Assembly (NCBI GenBank): GCA_023634235.1 | Contig: JAMKCF010000143.1 | Location: forward strand, 1-64,000 | Direction of reading: 5' to 3' | DNA from: Pisaster brevispinus | Lineage: Eukaryota > Echinodermata > Asteroidea > Forcipulatida > Asteriidae | Length of the DNA stretch: 64,000 bases | Shown here: positions 13,832-25,021 of the stretch, piece after piece | Numbering within the stretch: position 1 is the stretch's first letter | How the letters are laid out: every line of letters starts with the position of its first letter | Position numbers and translations under genes: made by a program | The notes under the pieces: generated by a model | Seen by the model: only the letters and a program-made list of their open reading frames with translations | What the model was told of the DNA's origin: nothing | Database searches by the model: none

Positions 13832-15088
13832 TTGACGGTGTAGCGTTCTAGACTAGACTTCCCTGAAGACCTTTTCTGTGTGGGGACATGGCCAAATCCC
13901 AAAACCTGGGCAATTATGAGCTTTCTACCAAAAAGTGACGCCATCTTTGTTGCCCAAAAAACCTCAATAATTCATGGAATAAAATGGTTGCGGCCTTCAA
14001 ATTCCAACCAGCACCGTCGGGGGAGGTGTCCGCAAAAAGTGATCGCCGAAAATCGCCATGTTACCGGGGGTCGAATTTTGGGAATATTTGACAGGTAGTA
14101 CCTTGTCGCCATTTTGATTTTTGGGGTCGAAAACAAAAGTGCGATTTGACGGTGCAGCGTTCTAGACTAGACTTCCCTGAAGACCTTTTTTTGTGTGGGG
14201 ACATGGCCAAATCCTAAAACCTGGGCAATTAGGAGCTTTCTACCACAAAGTGACGCCATCTTTGTTGCCCAAAAAACCTCCATTATTCATGGAATAAAAA
14301 GGTTGCGGCCTTCAAATTCCAACCAGCACCGTCGGGGGAGCTGTCCGCAAAAAGTGATCGCCGAAAATCGCCATGTTACCGGGGGTCGAATTTTGGGAAT
14401 ATTTGACAGGTAGTACCCTGTCGCCATTTTGATTTTTGGGGTCGAAAACAAAAGTGCGATTTGACGGTGTAGCGTTCTAGACTAGACTTCCCTGAAGACC
14501 TTTTCTGTGTGGGGACATGGCCAAATCCCAAAACCTGGGCAATTAGGAGCTTTCTACCAAAAAGTGACGCCATCTTTGTTGCCCAAAAAACCTCAATAAT
14601 TCATGTAATAAAATGGTTGCGGCCTTCAAATTCCAACCAGCACCGTCGGGGGAGGTGTCCGCAAAAAGTGATCGCCGAAAATCGCCATGTTACCGGGGGT
14701 CGAATTTTGGGAATATTTGACAGGTAGTACCTTGTCGCGATTTTGATTTTTGGGGTCGAAAACAAAAGTGCGATTTGACGGTGCAGCGTTCTAGACTAGA
14801 CTTCCCTGAAGACCTTTTCTGTGTGGGGACATGGCCAAATCCCAAAACCTGGGCAATTAGGAGCTTTCTACCAAAAAGTGACGCCATCTTTGTTGCCCAA
14901 AAAACCTCAATAATTCATGGAATAAAATGGTTGCGGCCTTCAAATTCCAACCAGCACCGTCGGGGGAGGTGTCCGCAAAAAGTGATCGCCGAAAATCGCC
15001 ATGTTACCGGGGGTCGAATTTTGGGAATATTTGACAGGTAGTACCCTGTCGCCATTTTGATTTTTGGGGTCGAAAACAAAAGTGCGAT
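13832..15088. repeat. Probable two-monomer duplication inside the satellite
   Basis: Monomers starting near 13832 and 14461 share 'gacggtgtagcg' and a terminal 'accttgtcg'. The monomers between and after them have neither. This suggests a 628-bp dimer was duplicated once. It rests on two shared variants only. Confidence 0.5.
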
Positions 15089-17285
15089 TTGACGGTGCAG
15101 CGTTCTAGACTAGACTTCCCTGAAGACCTTTTCTGTGTGGGGACATGGCCAAATCCCAAAACCTGGGCAATTAGGAGCTTTCTACCAAAAAGTGACGCCA
15201 TCTTTGTTGCCCAAAAAACCTCAATAATTCATGGAATAAAATGGTTGCGGCCTTCAAATTCCAACCAGCACCGTCGGGGGAGGTGTCCGCAAAAAGTGAT
15301 CGCCGAAAATCGCCATGTTACCGGGGGTCGAATTTTGGGAATATTTGACAGGTAGTACCCTGTCGCCATTTTGATTTTTGGGGTCGAAAACAAAAGTGCG
15401 ATTTGACGGTGCAGCGTTCTAGACTAGACTTCCCTGAACACCTTTTCTGTGTGGGGACATGGCCAAATCCCAAAACCTGGGCAATTAGGAGCTTTCTACC
15501 AAAAAGTGACGCCATCTTTCTTGCCCAAAAAACCTCAATAATTCATGGAATAAAATGGTTGCGGCCTTCAAATTCCAACCAGCACCGTCGGGGGAGGTGT
15601 CCGCAAAAAGTGATCGCCGAAAATCGCCATGTTACCGGGGGTCGAATTTTGGGAATATTTGACAGGTAGTACCCTGTCGCCATTTTGATTTTTGGGGTCG
15701 AAAACAAAAGTGCGATTTCACGGTGCAGCGTTCTAGACTAGACTTCCCTGAAGACCTTTTCTGTGTGGGGACATGGCCAAATCCCAAAACCTGGGCAATT
15801 AGGAGCTTTCTACCAAAAAGTGACGCCATCTTTGTTGCCCAAAAAACCTCAATAATTCATGGAATAAAACGGATGCGGCCTTCAAATTCCAACCAGCACC
15901 GTCGGGGGAGGTGTTCGCAAAAAGTGATCGCCGAAAATCGCCATGTTACCGGGGGTCGAATTTTGGGAATATTTGACAGGTAGTACCCTGTCGCCATTTT
16001 GATTTTTGGGGTCGAAAACAAAAGTGCGATTTGACGGTGCAGCGTTCTAGACTAGACTTCCCTGAACACCTTTTCTGTGTGGGGACATGGCCAAATCCCA
16101 AAACCTGGGCAATTAGGAGCTTTCTACCAAAAAGTGACGCCATCTTTGTTGCCCAAAAAACCTCAATAATTCATGGAATAAAATGGTTGCGGCCTTCAAA
16201 TTCCAACCAGCACCGTCGGGGGAGGTGTCCGCAAAAGTGATCGACGAAAATCGCCATGTTACCGGGGGTCGAATTTTAGGAATATTTGACAGGTAGTACC
16301 CTGTCGCCATTTTGATTTTTGGGGTCGAAAACAAAAGTGCGATTTGACGGTGCAGCGTTCTAGACTAGACTTCCCTGAAGACCTTTTCTGTGTGGGGACA
16401 TGACCAAATCCCAAAACCTGGGCAATTAGGAGCTTACTACCAAAAAGTGACGCCATCTTTGTTGCCCAAAAAACCTCAATAATTCATGGAATAAAATGGT
16501 TGCGGCCTTCAAATTCCAACCAGCACCGTCGGGGGAGGTGTCCGCAAAAAGTGATCGCCGAAAATCGCCATGTTACCGGGGGTCGAATTTTGGGAATATT
16601 TGACAGGTAGTACCCTGTCGCCATTTTGATTTTTGGGGTCGAAAACAAAAGTGCGATTTGACGGTGCAGCGTTATAGACTAGACTTCCCTGAAGACCTTT
16701 TCTGTGTGGGGACATGGCCAAATCCCAAAACCTGGGCAATTAGGAACTTTCTACCAAAAAGTGACGCCATCTTTGTTGCCCAAAAAACCTCAATAATTCA
16801 TGGAATCAAATGGTTGCGGCCTTCAAATTTCAACCAGCACCGTCGGGGGAGGTGTCCGCAAAAAGTGATCGCCGAAAATTGCCATGTTACCGGGGGTCGA
16901 ATTTTGGGAATATTTGACAGGTAGTACCCTGTCGCCATTTTGATTTTTGGGGTCGAAAACAAAAGTGCGATTTGACAGTGCAGCGTTCTAGACTAGACTT
17001 CCCTGAACACCTTTTCTGTGTGGGGACATGGCCAAATCCCAAAACCTGGGCAATTAGGAGCTTTCTACCAAAAAGTGACGCCATCTTTGTTGCCCAAAAA
17101 ACCTCAATAATTCATGGAATAAAATGGTTGCGGCCTTCAAATTCCAACCAGCACCGTCGGGGGAGGTGTCCGCACAAAGTGATCGCCGAAAATTGCCATG
17201 TTACCGGGGGTCGAATTTTGGGAATATTTGACAGGTAGTACCCTGTCGCCATTTTGAATTTTGGGGTCGAAAACAAAAGTGCGAT

Positions 17286-18187
17286 TTGACGGTGCAGCGT
17301 TCTAGACTAGACTTCCCTGAAGACCTTTTCTGTGTGGGGACATGGCCAAATCCCAAAACCTGGGCAATTAGGAGCTTTCTACCAAAAATGACGCCATCTT
17401 TGTTGCCCCAAAAACCTCAATAATTCATAGAATAAAATCCTTGCGGTCTTCAAATTCGAACCAGCACCATCGGGGGAGGTGTCCGCAAAAAGTGATCTCC
17501 GAAAATCGCCATGTTACCGGGGGTCGACTTTTGGGAATATTTGACAGGTAGTACCCTGTCGCCATTTTGAATTTTGGGGTCGAAAACAAAAGTGCGATTT
17601 GACGGTGCAGCATTCTAGACTAGACTTCCCTGAAGACCTTTTCTGTGTGGGGACATGGCCAAATCCCAAAACCTGGGCAATTAGGAGCTTTCTACCAAAA
17701 AGTGACGCAATCTTTGTTGCCCAACAAACCTCAATAATTCATGGAATAAAATCCTTGCGGTCTTCCAATTCGGACCAGCACCATCGGGGGAGGTGTCCGC
17801 AAAAAGTGATCGCCGAAAATCGCCATGTTACCGGCGTCGAATTCTGGGAATATTTGACAGGCAGTACCCTGTCGCCATTTTGAATTTTGGGGTCGAAAAC
17901 AAAAGTGCGATTTGACGGTGCAGCATTCTAGACTAGACTTCCCTGAACACCTTTTCTGTGTGGGGACATGGCCAAATCCCAAAACCTGGGCAATTAGGAG
18001 CTTTCTACCAAAAAGTGACGCCATCTTTGTTGCCCCAAAAACCTCAATAATTCATGGAATAAAATCCTTGCGGTCTTCAAATTCGAACCAGCACCATCGG
18101 GGGAGGTGTCCGCAAAAAATGATTGCCGAAAATCGCCATGTTACCGGGGGTCGAATTTTGGGAATATTTGACAGGTCGCCATTTTGA
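17286..18187. repeat. Diverged edge monomers of the satellite
   Basis: The last three full monomers (starts 17286, 17599, 17912) share changes rare or absent elsewhere: 'aaatccttgcggtcttc', 'attcgaacc' or 'attcggacc', and 'caccatcgg' in place of 'caccgtcgg'. They also carry small deletions, and the final copy jumps from 'gacaggt' to 'cgccatttt'. Array edges usually decay because homogenisation is weakest there. Confidence 0.85.
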
Positions 18188-18390
18188 ATCATTTGGAATC
18201 ATAGAGTAGGTTGTGTTGGGACATAGCCAAATTCCAAAACCTTGGGAATTGTGAGCTTTTTACCAAAATGTGGCGCCATCATTGTGACCAAAAAATCCAA
18301 GCCAGCACCATTGGGGGAGGTGCCCGCAACGAGTCGTCGCCACAGGCTATTTTGAATTTTTGAGTAACAAATTAAAGTGCGTTTTGACGT
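18176..18390. repeat. Degenerate, shortened satellite monomer beyond the array edge
   Basis: The monomer order is still readable: 'tgttgggacatagccaaatt', 'ccaaaaccttgggaattg', 'gagctttttaccaaaatg', 'gccagcaccattggggg', 'ttgaatttttgagtaac' and 'aaagtgcgttttgacg'. Roughly 100 bp are missing and many bases differ. It is an old copy that escaped homogenisation, so it gives a view of an ancestral or decayed state. Confidence 0.8.
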
Positions 18391-20029
18391 CAAAAAAAAC
18401 CCAATATATTTTCTTTGATAAAAAAAGTTGTGCAGTTAAATTTCGAACCAGTGGATCCGCCCCTTGAATGGTTAAATACAATATCTAGACCATCTGGAAG
18501 ACTGTGGGATTGCTGTCTGTTAGTTTAACATTTGGAATAGGGCCAGAATATTTGAGATAAGCGTTACCAGTTATCAAGTGGTGAGGTTTTATTACTATGT
18601 CCCAAATGGACATTCTGCAATCGACGGTAAACAAGTGATTGGCATTTCGAGATGGTTAGAAAGTTTTAAAAGTTGCCTCTGGACATCATTTCATATCCGG
18701 GTCAAAAATAAGGCTTGTTTGACCAATCTATTTTATTTTCGTCTGCTGTTTTCCATACTACGTTTGTTCGTTTCTGTATATTCAAAAGTTGGTTGCTTAC
18801 CTTGACTGGCTTTAGTTTGGCTGTAGTTGTACCATTCCATGCACTGTGACTGAGTTGTCCGGTACGCTATTTTGTCAGACAATCAGCTGGACCTTTCCAT
18901 GCAGCAGAGTTGACCGCTCCTCTGATCTGAATGATTTACTTGATCGTCTGTACCGACCACTGGCAGACACTATTTCCTTCTTTATCGCTCTAGAGGGAGG
19001 TATATATAACCAGAACTAGTGTAGAAAACTGAATTCTTCTTAGAATATCTGCCTTTCAGCCAGCACAAACCACGCAGACGATTTTATATGGAAACAGTTG
19101 AAAAATGTGTGCTTATTGGTAAAATTGAATGGTTGGCCAGCCTCTTGCTATTAGCTCCTACGATATTGAAAGATTGATGCGACCTAATGAATTCAAATGA
19201 TCTTATTTGACCAGTGAAATGTAAACTGTTAAACCTGAAATACTCTTTTGTTACTGTTGAATGTTGATGTGATGGAGCATTCGCTTTAGATGGGCAAGAC
19301 GTTTTAATTTTAAAAATATTAATTTTAATTGGCCGGAGAAAGACCTATGTTTGGGTTTAAACTAAACAGAAAAATAGCATCTGGCGGGTGATGGCGAATG
19401 TGGACAAGGTCGTTTAGCCATAGTTTGCTGGGGAATAGTTAATAACATGTGTCTATACTGCGTCATCAATTTTGCTTAAAATCGTCAATATTTTGAGACG
19501 CGAAGTTCAAGAATCGATGGCATCGAGAGAATTACCCGCTTCATCTGTTAGCTTAAAAAAAGAACAATGTTGACAAACTGCAGTTGTATGCCAGCCAGTT
19601 CAGTGTCAAATTAAAGGCGCAAGATTTATCTGCCCTCTGTTGTATTTTAAGTTTTCAATGAAACAAAAATGATATGTTCAACCATACTTTCCAAAAACCC
19701 ACTATTTCTTCTTCTGATTTAGGCTGCATTGAAAATGTGCACCATCTCCCTGGAAAACAATCTTAACAGTTATATTCTTCTGGAAATGAATGACAACCTA
19801 ATCTGATGAAGTTCTTCTCAAGACTCTCAAACTTAGTTTAGAGAATGTTGATGCTTCTTTTGTCTACTGCATCTTACAGTGTGGTCTAAATTGCACCTAA
19901 ATTGCCTCAGCAAATCATGCGAGGAGAAGCAACAGAGAAATGTCTGACAAATGTCAACAAGAAAAACCACTGACACAGAAAAACAGGTTAACAGGTGGGA
20001 CCAACATTCCCCTCAAGAGACTCTAGAAT
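18391..20029. other. Non-coding flank, no gene seen
   Basis: AT-rich sequence without a convincing exon. 'gtggatccgcccct' at 18451-18464 resembles the terminal repeat of hAT-type DNA transposons. A TATA-like 'tatatata' lies at 19001-19008. The short open frame at 18578-18805 has no ATG and no recognisable protein, and I do not call it. Confidence 0.6.
18449..18464. mobile_element. hAT-like terminal fragment
   Basis: 'cagtggatccgcccct' is close to the 'ctggatccgcccctg' type end seen on many hAT transposons and their non-autonomous derivatives. A second match is at 49221-49234. No partner end or target duplication could be found, so this is at most a relic. Confidence 0.35.
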
Positions 20030-20285
20030 AATGGATCTGAAGCAGGGTATATAAGAACATGGAAAGACACCGCCACAAATAAACAGAGTCTCATGTGCAC
20101 ACTCTGGTACAAAGTACAGGAGTTGAGCCTTGTCGGGAGACTACAATTACCGTTGAAACAAGTGGACAAGTATGCTGTTATGTGATATTAAAATGTGATA
20201 TGTTTATCAGTCCATCGTTTCTCATAACTGTGAGTAAGGACTTAGACTGTTACTAGCTACAATTGGTGTTCGACATGGGGCGTGG
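20030..20285 (+). mobile_element. Possible LTR retrotransposon fragment (LTR 3' part plus primer-binding site)
   Basis: In order: TATA-like 'tatataag' (20048-20055), an AATAAA (20078-20083), and a segment ending 'ctaca' at 20261, followed two bases later by 'tggtgttcgacatggggc' (20264-20281). An LTR ending in CA and then a TGG-starting primer-binding site is the layout of Ty3/Gypsy-type elements. I could not fix the 5' end of the LTR, match the site to a specific tRNA, or see gag or pol downstream, so only a fragment is proposed. Confidence 0.38.
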
Positions 20286-21685
20286 TGTAGCCACCCCGGC
20301 CAGCCGTTGTGTCCTCATTGTGAGCTTGGAATCTCCGGAATTCTTAGGAAGTTATTTTAGTAGTTTGGGGGGGGGGGACTTCTGTACAAGAAAAAATTAG
20401 TGTGTTCAGAATGGGAACATTGGGGGGGGGGTGCCCTCTCCATGATATCGGTCATGGTATAGTTATCCGGGGACCAATTTCATAAAACTGCGTGTGTACA
20501 AAAACAAGTAGCAAAGCACAACAAAATCTGTTTTAATTCCAGAATAACATTGCCATCTAAAACACGTTTTCTCATGTACCATCTAAGACTGGTATTGTGT
20601 TCATTTATGCTTAGCATAAACTTATTAAGCAGTAGTTCTTACTCATTAACGCAGCTCTTTCTGACTTGGCCATGGCTGCTAGAAATTAAAAATACACTAC
20701 AGTGTTACCCAAATGTTCAATTCCAACACTGTGCAACGAAAATGCCACCATTTAATCCCCCCTTTTTCGTCAATCTTACCTTTATAATGCCCTCTTTAAG
20801 ATGAGTGACTTTTGCAGCAAATATTTCCAGGGCTTTCACTGAAATAGTCACTCCTTCCGATGCATACACTGTACACGTGTGATTGTTGTGAACCAACACA
20901 CGTGTGCATCCGGGTTAAAACCGCAAGCACAAGTCTATTATTAGAAAACAAGATGGCGTCTTCCGTTTTTCATTATGATTGGTCGTATCTTAACAAATTT
21001 ATTTCTAGTTGATGAGCAACAAAAAAACTTCATTCGTGATTGTAAATTTACATTATTTTATAAGGTATTGACTTGTATTTTGTTATGCTTATGGGAGTGA
21101 AACATTCTAAGTCGAAAAAACTGAGTCCTGAATACTAATGAGCCGACGTCATACACCTTTATCACTGAAAATGGTTTTGTTGACGTTCGGAAATAAAATT
21201 ACTTTCTGTACAAATTTCAGGCAAAAAGATTCAGGTAACGAATGGTTACTTCTAACAAATAGAGGGAGTAAATATTGAAGAGTGAGTAAACTCATTTAAG
21301 CAGTGTAAATCTGTTGGAAATGTGATTCTGAGCTGGTTTTCAACTTGAACCCGTAAATAAATTAAGCAATGTCGGAATTTAGTGGCGTGGCCTAAGTTTT
21401 GCACATTAGAACTTGCGCAGGTCACCCTGTAATTGACGGATGAAGTTGTGTTGTTGCTGACGTTGACAGATCAAGTTCAAGTTGTGTTGTCTGTTGCTGA
21501 CATCCAAACTTATGCTCAGTGAGACAGATTGCCGTCATAGTTTTCAGAATGACATTGAGGTATTGAGATATTTGAATAATATTTTGGGAAGTTGTTCATC
21601 TGGAATGCGCATTCATAAGCGTAAATTTACCACTGGTTTGTTTGGATTTTCTACATCTTTCTTTAATTTGGGATGTCATTTAAGA
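20286..21685. other. Non-coding stretch with G-tracts
   Basis: No gene seen. It contains two G runs (20367-20377 and 20422-20431), an 'accaatttcataaaactg' end-like motif at 20473-20490 similar to the short inverted-repeat elements near 22.3 kb, and 'aagatggcgtc' at 20950-20960. The last word also occurs at the candidate first exon near 31248 and, reverse-complemented, in every satellite monomer. Confidence 0.55.
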
Positions 21686-21880
21686 AGCTGTGGAGCTAGA
21701 CATTGGACTTGGGGAGCCAAACTGTACTTTAAAACTATTGAGCTAAATTAGTGGAGCTATGGATCTAGCTTAATTTATAACTTGAGGAGCTACAGGGCTA
21801 AATTGTTACCATGGGGAGCTAACTTAACACCTAAGGAGCTGCAGAGCTAAATTATTACGAGGAGAGCTAACTTAAGGGCA
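21686..21880. repeat. Decayed tandem repeat, 'ggagct' units of about 49 bp
   Basis: Repeated pattern 'ggagctacagggctaaatt' then 'ggggagctaacttaa', followed by 'ggagctgcagagctaaatt' then 'gagagctaacttaa', with weaker copies upstream. Two units are clear and about two more are degenerate. Confidence 0.7.
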
Positions 21881-22284
21881 TGTCTGTTCTCAATGTAAAG
21901 TTAAACGCAAAAGAAGTTGGACTTTAATCCGTGTTTATAAAACATCAGCACTAGATTCTCCATTTTGACGTTATGCTTTGCTTTGCATTGACGTTTGCAT
22001 TGACAATGAACCTGCATTCAAGGGTCATGTCACACCGCAGCAATTTCAACAGGCAACCAGATTCAAGAAGAAAACAAAGCACATTTTAATTTCCACATAA
22101 CCTTCTGGAAGAGAATGTCTCTTGTGCTACCGAGGTGTAACTTCTGCATGCAGAACAGTTGGTTGCCTCCAAGTTGCCTGTGTAAAATGCCTGGACTCGA
22201 TTCCACAAAATTTTAGCAGTGAATCAATCATTATTGCTAAGCAAGTGAAATTGTAAATGCTATACAATAGAATCGAAACCTGGT

Positions 22285-22409
22285 TTTGATTTCATAAAGC
22301 TCTAGGACAAATCTGGAGGGGAGTCGTTAATGCCATAGTAACTGTGACGTCACACTTTGCTCAACGATTAACATTGACTCACAGCTAAGCTCTTTGTGAA
22401 ATTGTGCCC
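22285..22409. mobile_element. Short inverted-repeat element (MITE-like)
   Basis: The left end 'ttgatttcataaagctc' (22286-22302) and right end 'agctctttgtgaaattg' (22388-22404) are imperfect inverted copies. The 'atttcat..agc' core is a common end of small non-autonomous elements in marine invertebrate genomes, as I recall it; the family name is not known to me. Confidence 0.5.
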
Positions 22410-22410
22410 T

Positions 22411-22510
22411 AGGCCCAATTTCATAGCGCTGCTTAAGCTTAAATATATTGCTTAGCAGTTTTCTGATCAACAAAATTGTGAAAATTGCACTATAAATTAT
22501 GGGCACTTTG
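22411..22510 (+). mobile_element. Second MITE-like end, abutting the first in opposite orientation
   Basis: 'ggcccaatttcatagcgct' (22412-22430) mirrors the end of the preceding element across a short 'cctagg' centre. It is followed by 'gcttaagctt' and 'gcttagca'. The far end of this second element was not identified. Confidence 0.42.
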
Positions 22511-25021
22511 GAATGACTTTATAACATGTGTCGAGTACGAAGACCTGAAGTTCCAAGACTATAGCCTTATAACCTAAAGTCAACATTTTCAAACCAATTA
22601 ATTCCCCAAACATTTGTGAAGATGCAATAGACTTGCTATTTTCCCAATACTCTTATTCAGTTTTTATTCACAATTGTATTGACAAAAGTCTTCAGTTAGG
22701 AACCACCTCTATGTTGAAAACTCTTTTCTAAAGCAAATGCATTCCAAAGAAGACTTCAGTCATTGTTCAACACTGAACTTGCCAAACAAGCCTGAGGATA
22801 GAGAATGACAGACACCAATGATTACAGAGATACAATTCACAAAACTGATCTAGGTTGATAGTTCATTTTGGTTTAATTGACTGGCAGAGACAAACAAATT
22901 ACTTTTCATTTGATTTAAATGACTTGCATAGAACGATATAACAAGCTTATAGTTCATTTGGATTTCTTGACTTACCTAGGCCTATTACAAGTTGGTTGCT
23001 CATTTGATTTAATTGAATTGTATGCAGAGTTCAAATATACTTTCCAGATTTTTGCTGAGAACAATTATTGTTTAATTTTTTGTTCTCTGAAAAAATGACC
23101 CCCCATAACAAAAATTAAATAAATAAGAAAAATTATAAATAACAATAAATAATAGTACAAATAATAATGAATAATGTTATATTTTAAAACCAACTTTGTA
23201 AATGTTATGACTTTTTGTGTTTTGTCTAAACAAGAATTTCATTTGTATTGATCCAGATTTAGGTATAAATGAAATACAAATATGAAAATATCAACCATAA
23301 TGTAGAGATTACAACAACATTGTCTTTGTGGTGATTTGTTTATGTCATTGTGAGTTGTGGTGAACCACACTTGCAATTTAGATATGATTTAAGATGTAAA
23401 TTATATAATTCCTAATTTCCTTCAAATTCCACAACTATTAGAACCTTAGAGAATTGTGAAAATAAAATGGCCTGATCAGTTACAAGTCACTTGAAACTTT
23501 AAAAGCAAATTGAAGCCTTGGCTAAATTATTCACAAAAAAATAAGAAGAGGTTAGCTTTGCATTAATGGTTTTTTTCTTTATTTGAAGGGGGGGTAGTTG
23601 ATTTCTGGCAGATGTAGCATCGTTTCTAGGTATTAAAACAGTTTGTTAGTTTGTCAATGGCTGTAGACTAAATGGGAGAGTAGTTTTGAGAGCAGAAGCC
23701 TTGCAACACAGTTGTGAGAGAGCAGTTATGCAATCACCACGACAAACACGTCTAGGAAGAGTGTCCTTGTGAGGTTGGGTTCCTGGAGGCTGAATGTCAA
23801 ATACAGAGGAGTCCGCTATTCACCGTCACAACTCCATCTTGGAGACAACCTAAGCAAGACACAACATTACAAAAGGAAACATTTGTCAATAATTAACATC
23901 AAATTTCAAAGTTAACCTAACCCCTACAAAATTCTCCCAAATCCTCTTTAAGAAATTGTCTGATTGCATAGGATTGAGGGTTGTAGGCCAAAATAACAGC
24001 TGTTTTCCACTGGGCCTGGCATGCCAATCTTAAATCAATCAATGCATTTTAGTTTGAGGAAATATATGAGTGGAGGATAGTGGAGGATCGAGGTTACCTA
24101 TGGGCAAGTGGGCCAAGGGAGTGAGGGAAGAGAAATCTCAATTTGTGATTCTTTTACTCATAGATCAACCACAAGAAAAGACCAAATCTTAGAAAGTGAG
24201 GCTTTGAAACATACACAACTATTCAATTCTCATGGCAAACAACTGAATTAAAAATTATTGGGAACATGGAATATTCTTTTCTAATTTGACATTAGCGTGC
24301 TTTTTGTCCATGAAATTTTTTGCTAAAATAAGGTCACCTTCGAACGGTTTGTATTTATTAGTAATCTGAATATTATTACACCTTTGAGATATGAACATGA
24401 CTTATTATTAATAATAATGAGATATTGGTAATGGACATTTATTGAGTAATTATATACCAAATTGTATCAAAGCATTTTACACTAGACCATTGTTCATTTA
24501 GCGTTAATCATTACTGAATCCTTCAACAACCTCAACTCAATTGGAGCATGCAGCATTGGCAGCCAAATGGACATAAGGGTTGCTAAACATTCACATCAAC
24601 AATATCTAACCCCCAGGACTAGTTTTATTCCTAGGTGTTGAGAAGAAATTGTAAAGCTCAAGGAAACAGGTGTCATGCAGGCCTGGAATTACACAGAGGT
24701 CACCAAGGGTCATGTCCAGTGTTGCCTCTGGTCTTGACCTTGGTGCCCCTTTAACAGTTTCCCATATACTTTAAGCTTTTCCAAGGGAAGTGCCCTGAGG
24801 AAAATGAAAGTGGCCTTCTCAACGATAAAATTCTAGGTCTGGTAATGACCTGAATTGGAACTCACACTCGGACGATTCAGGTGTCAGAACTTGAGTTTGA
24901 TGCACTAGTCTGCACGGCCTGTGTACACTACATCTTCAGGATTCCTAGCAGAAGTTTTTAAAACATTATGAAGCTAATTTCAATCTCTGAGCTACTGGTA
25001 CTGTACCTTATGGTGAGTCTG
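22511..25021. other. AT-rich non-coding stretch
   Basis: No exon or RNA gene recognised. It includes an A/T low-complexity patch (about 23095-23180, built from 'aaataa' words) and a compact stem-loop at 24694-24753, described separately. Confidence 0.6.
24694..24753. other. Stem-loop with a nested inner stem
   Basis: 'caccaagggtca' (24701-24712) pairs with 'tgaccttggtg' (24735-24745) with one bulged G. Inside, 'ccag' and 'ctgg' form a second short stem around 'tgttgcct'. Flanking bases add weaker pairs. It is shorter than a usual miRNA precursor, so no RNA gene is claimed. Confidence 0.45.

Larger units (their letters stand above)
1..18187. repeat. 314-bp satellite DNA array, about 58 tandem monomers
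   Basis: Near-identical copies follow each other head to tail every 314 bp (for example the word 'ttgacggtgcag' at 8, 322, 636, 950 and 1264, and on to 17912). Small indels shift the phase at a few copies (1264 to 1577, 3147 to 3462, 10370 to 10689). I count 58 copy starts. Each monomer has about 16 CpG dinucleotides and is richer in GC than the flank. It is not coding: 314 is not a multiple of three, every frame is stopped within each monomer, and the recurring 88-codon plus-strand frame begins at TTG, not ATG. The left end lies outside the window. A role in heterochromatin or a centromere is possible but nothing here shows it. Confidence 0.97.

Noticed and set aside
8..18187. Recurrent 88-codon plus-strand and 65-codon minus-strand open frames in every satellite monomer
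   Set aside because: The plus-strand frame starts at TTG rather than ATG, the 314-bp period breaks frame between monomers, and copy-to-copy variants include frame-changing indels. They are by-products of a stop-poor monomer.
1..18187. A CENP-B box in the monomer
   Set aside because: 'accgggggtcgaa' has some of the letters but not the required spacing of the CENP-B core on either strand.
1..18187. CRISPR array or prokaryotic repeat
   Set aside because: There are no short repeats separated by unique spacers; the whole 314-bp unit repeats, and the flanks carry eukaryotic SINE and splice signals.
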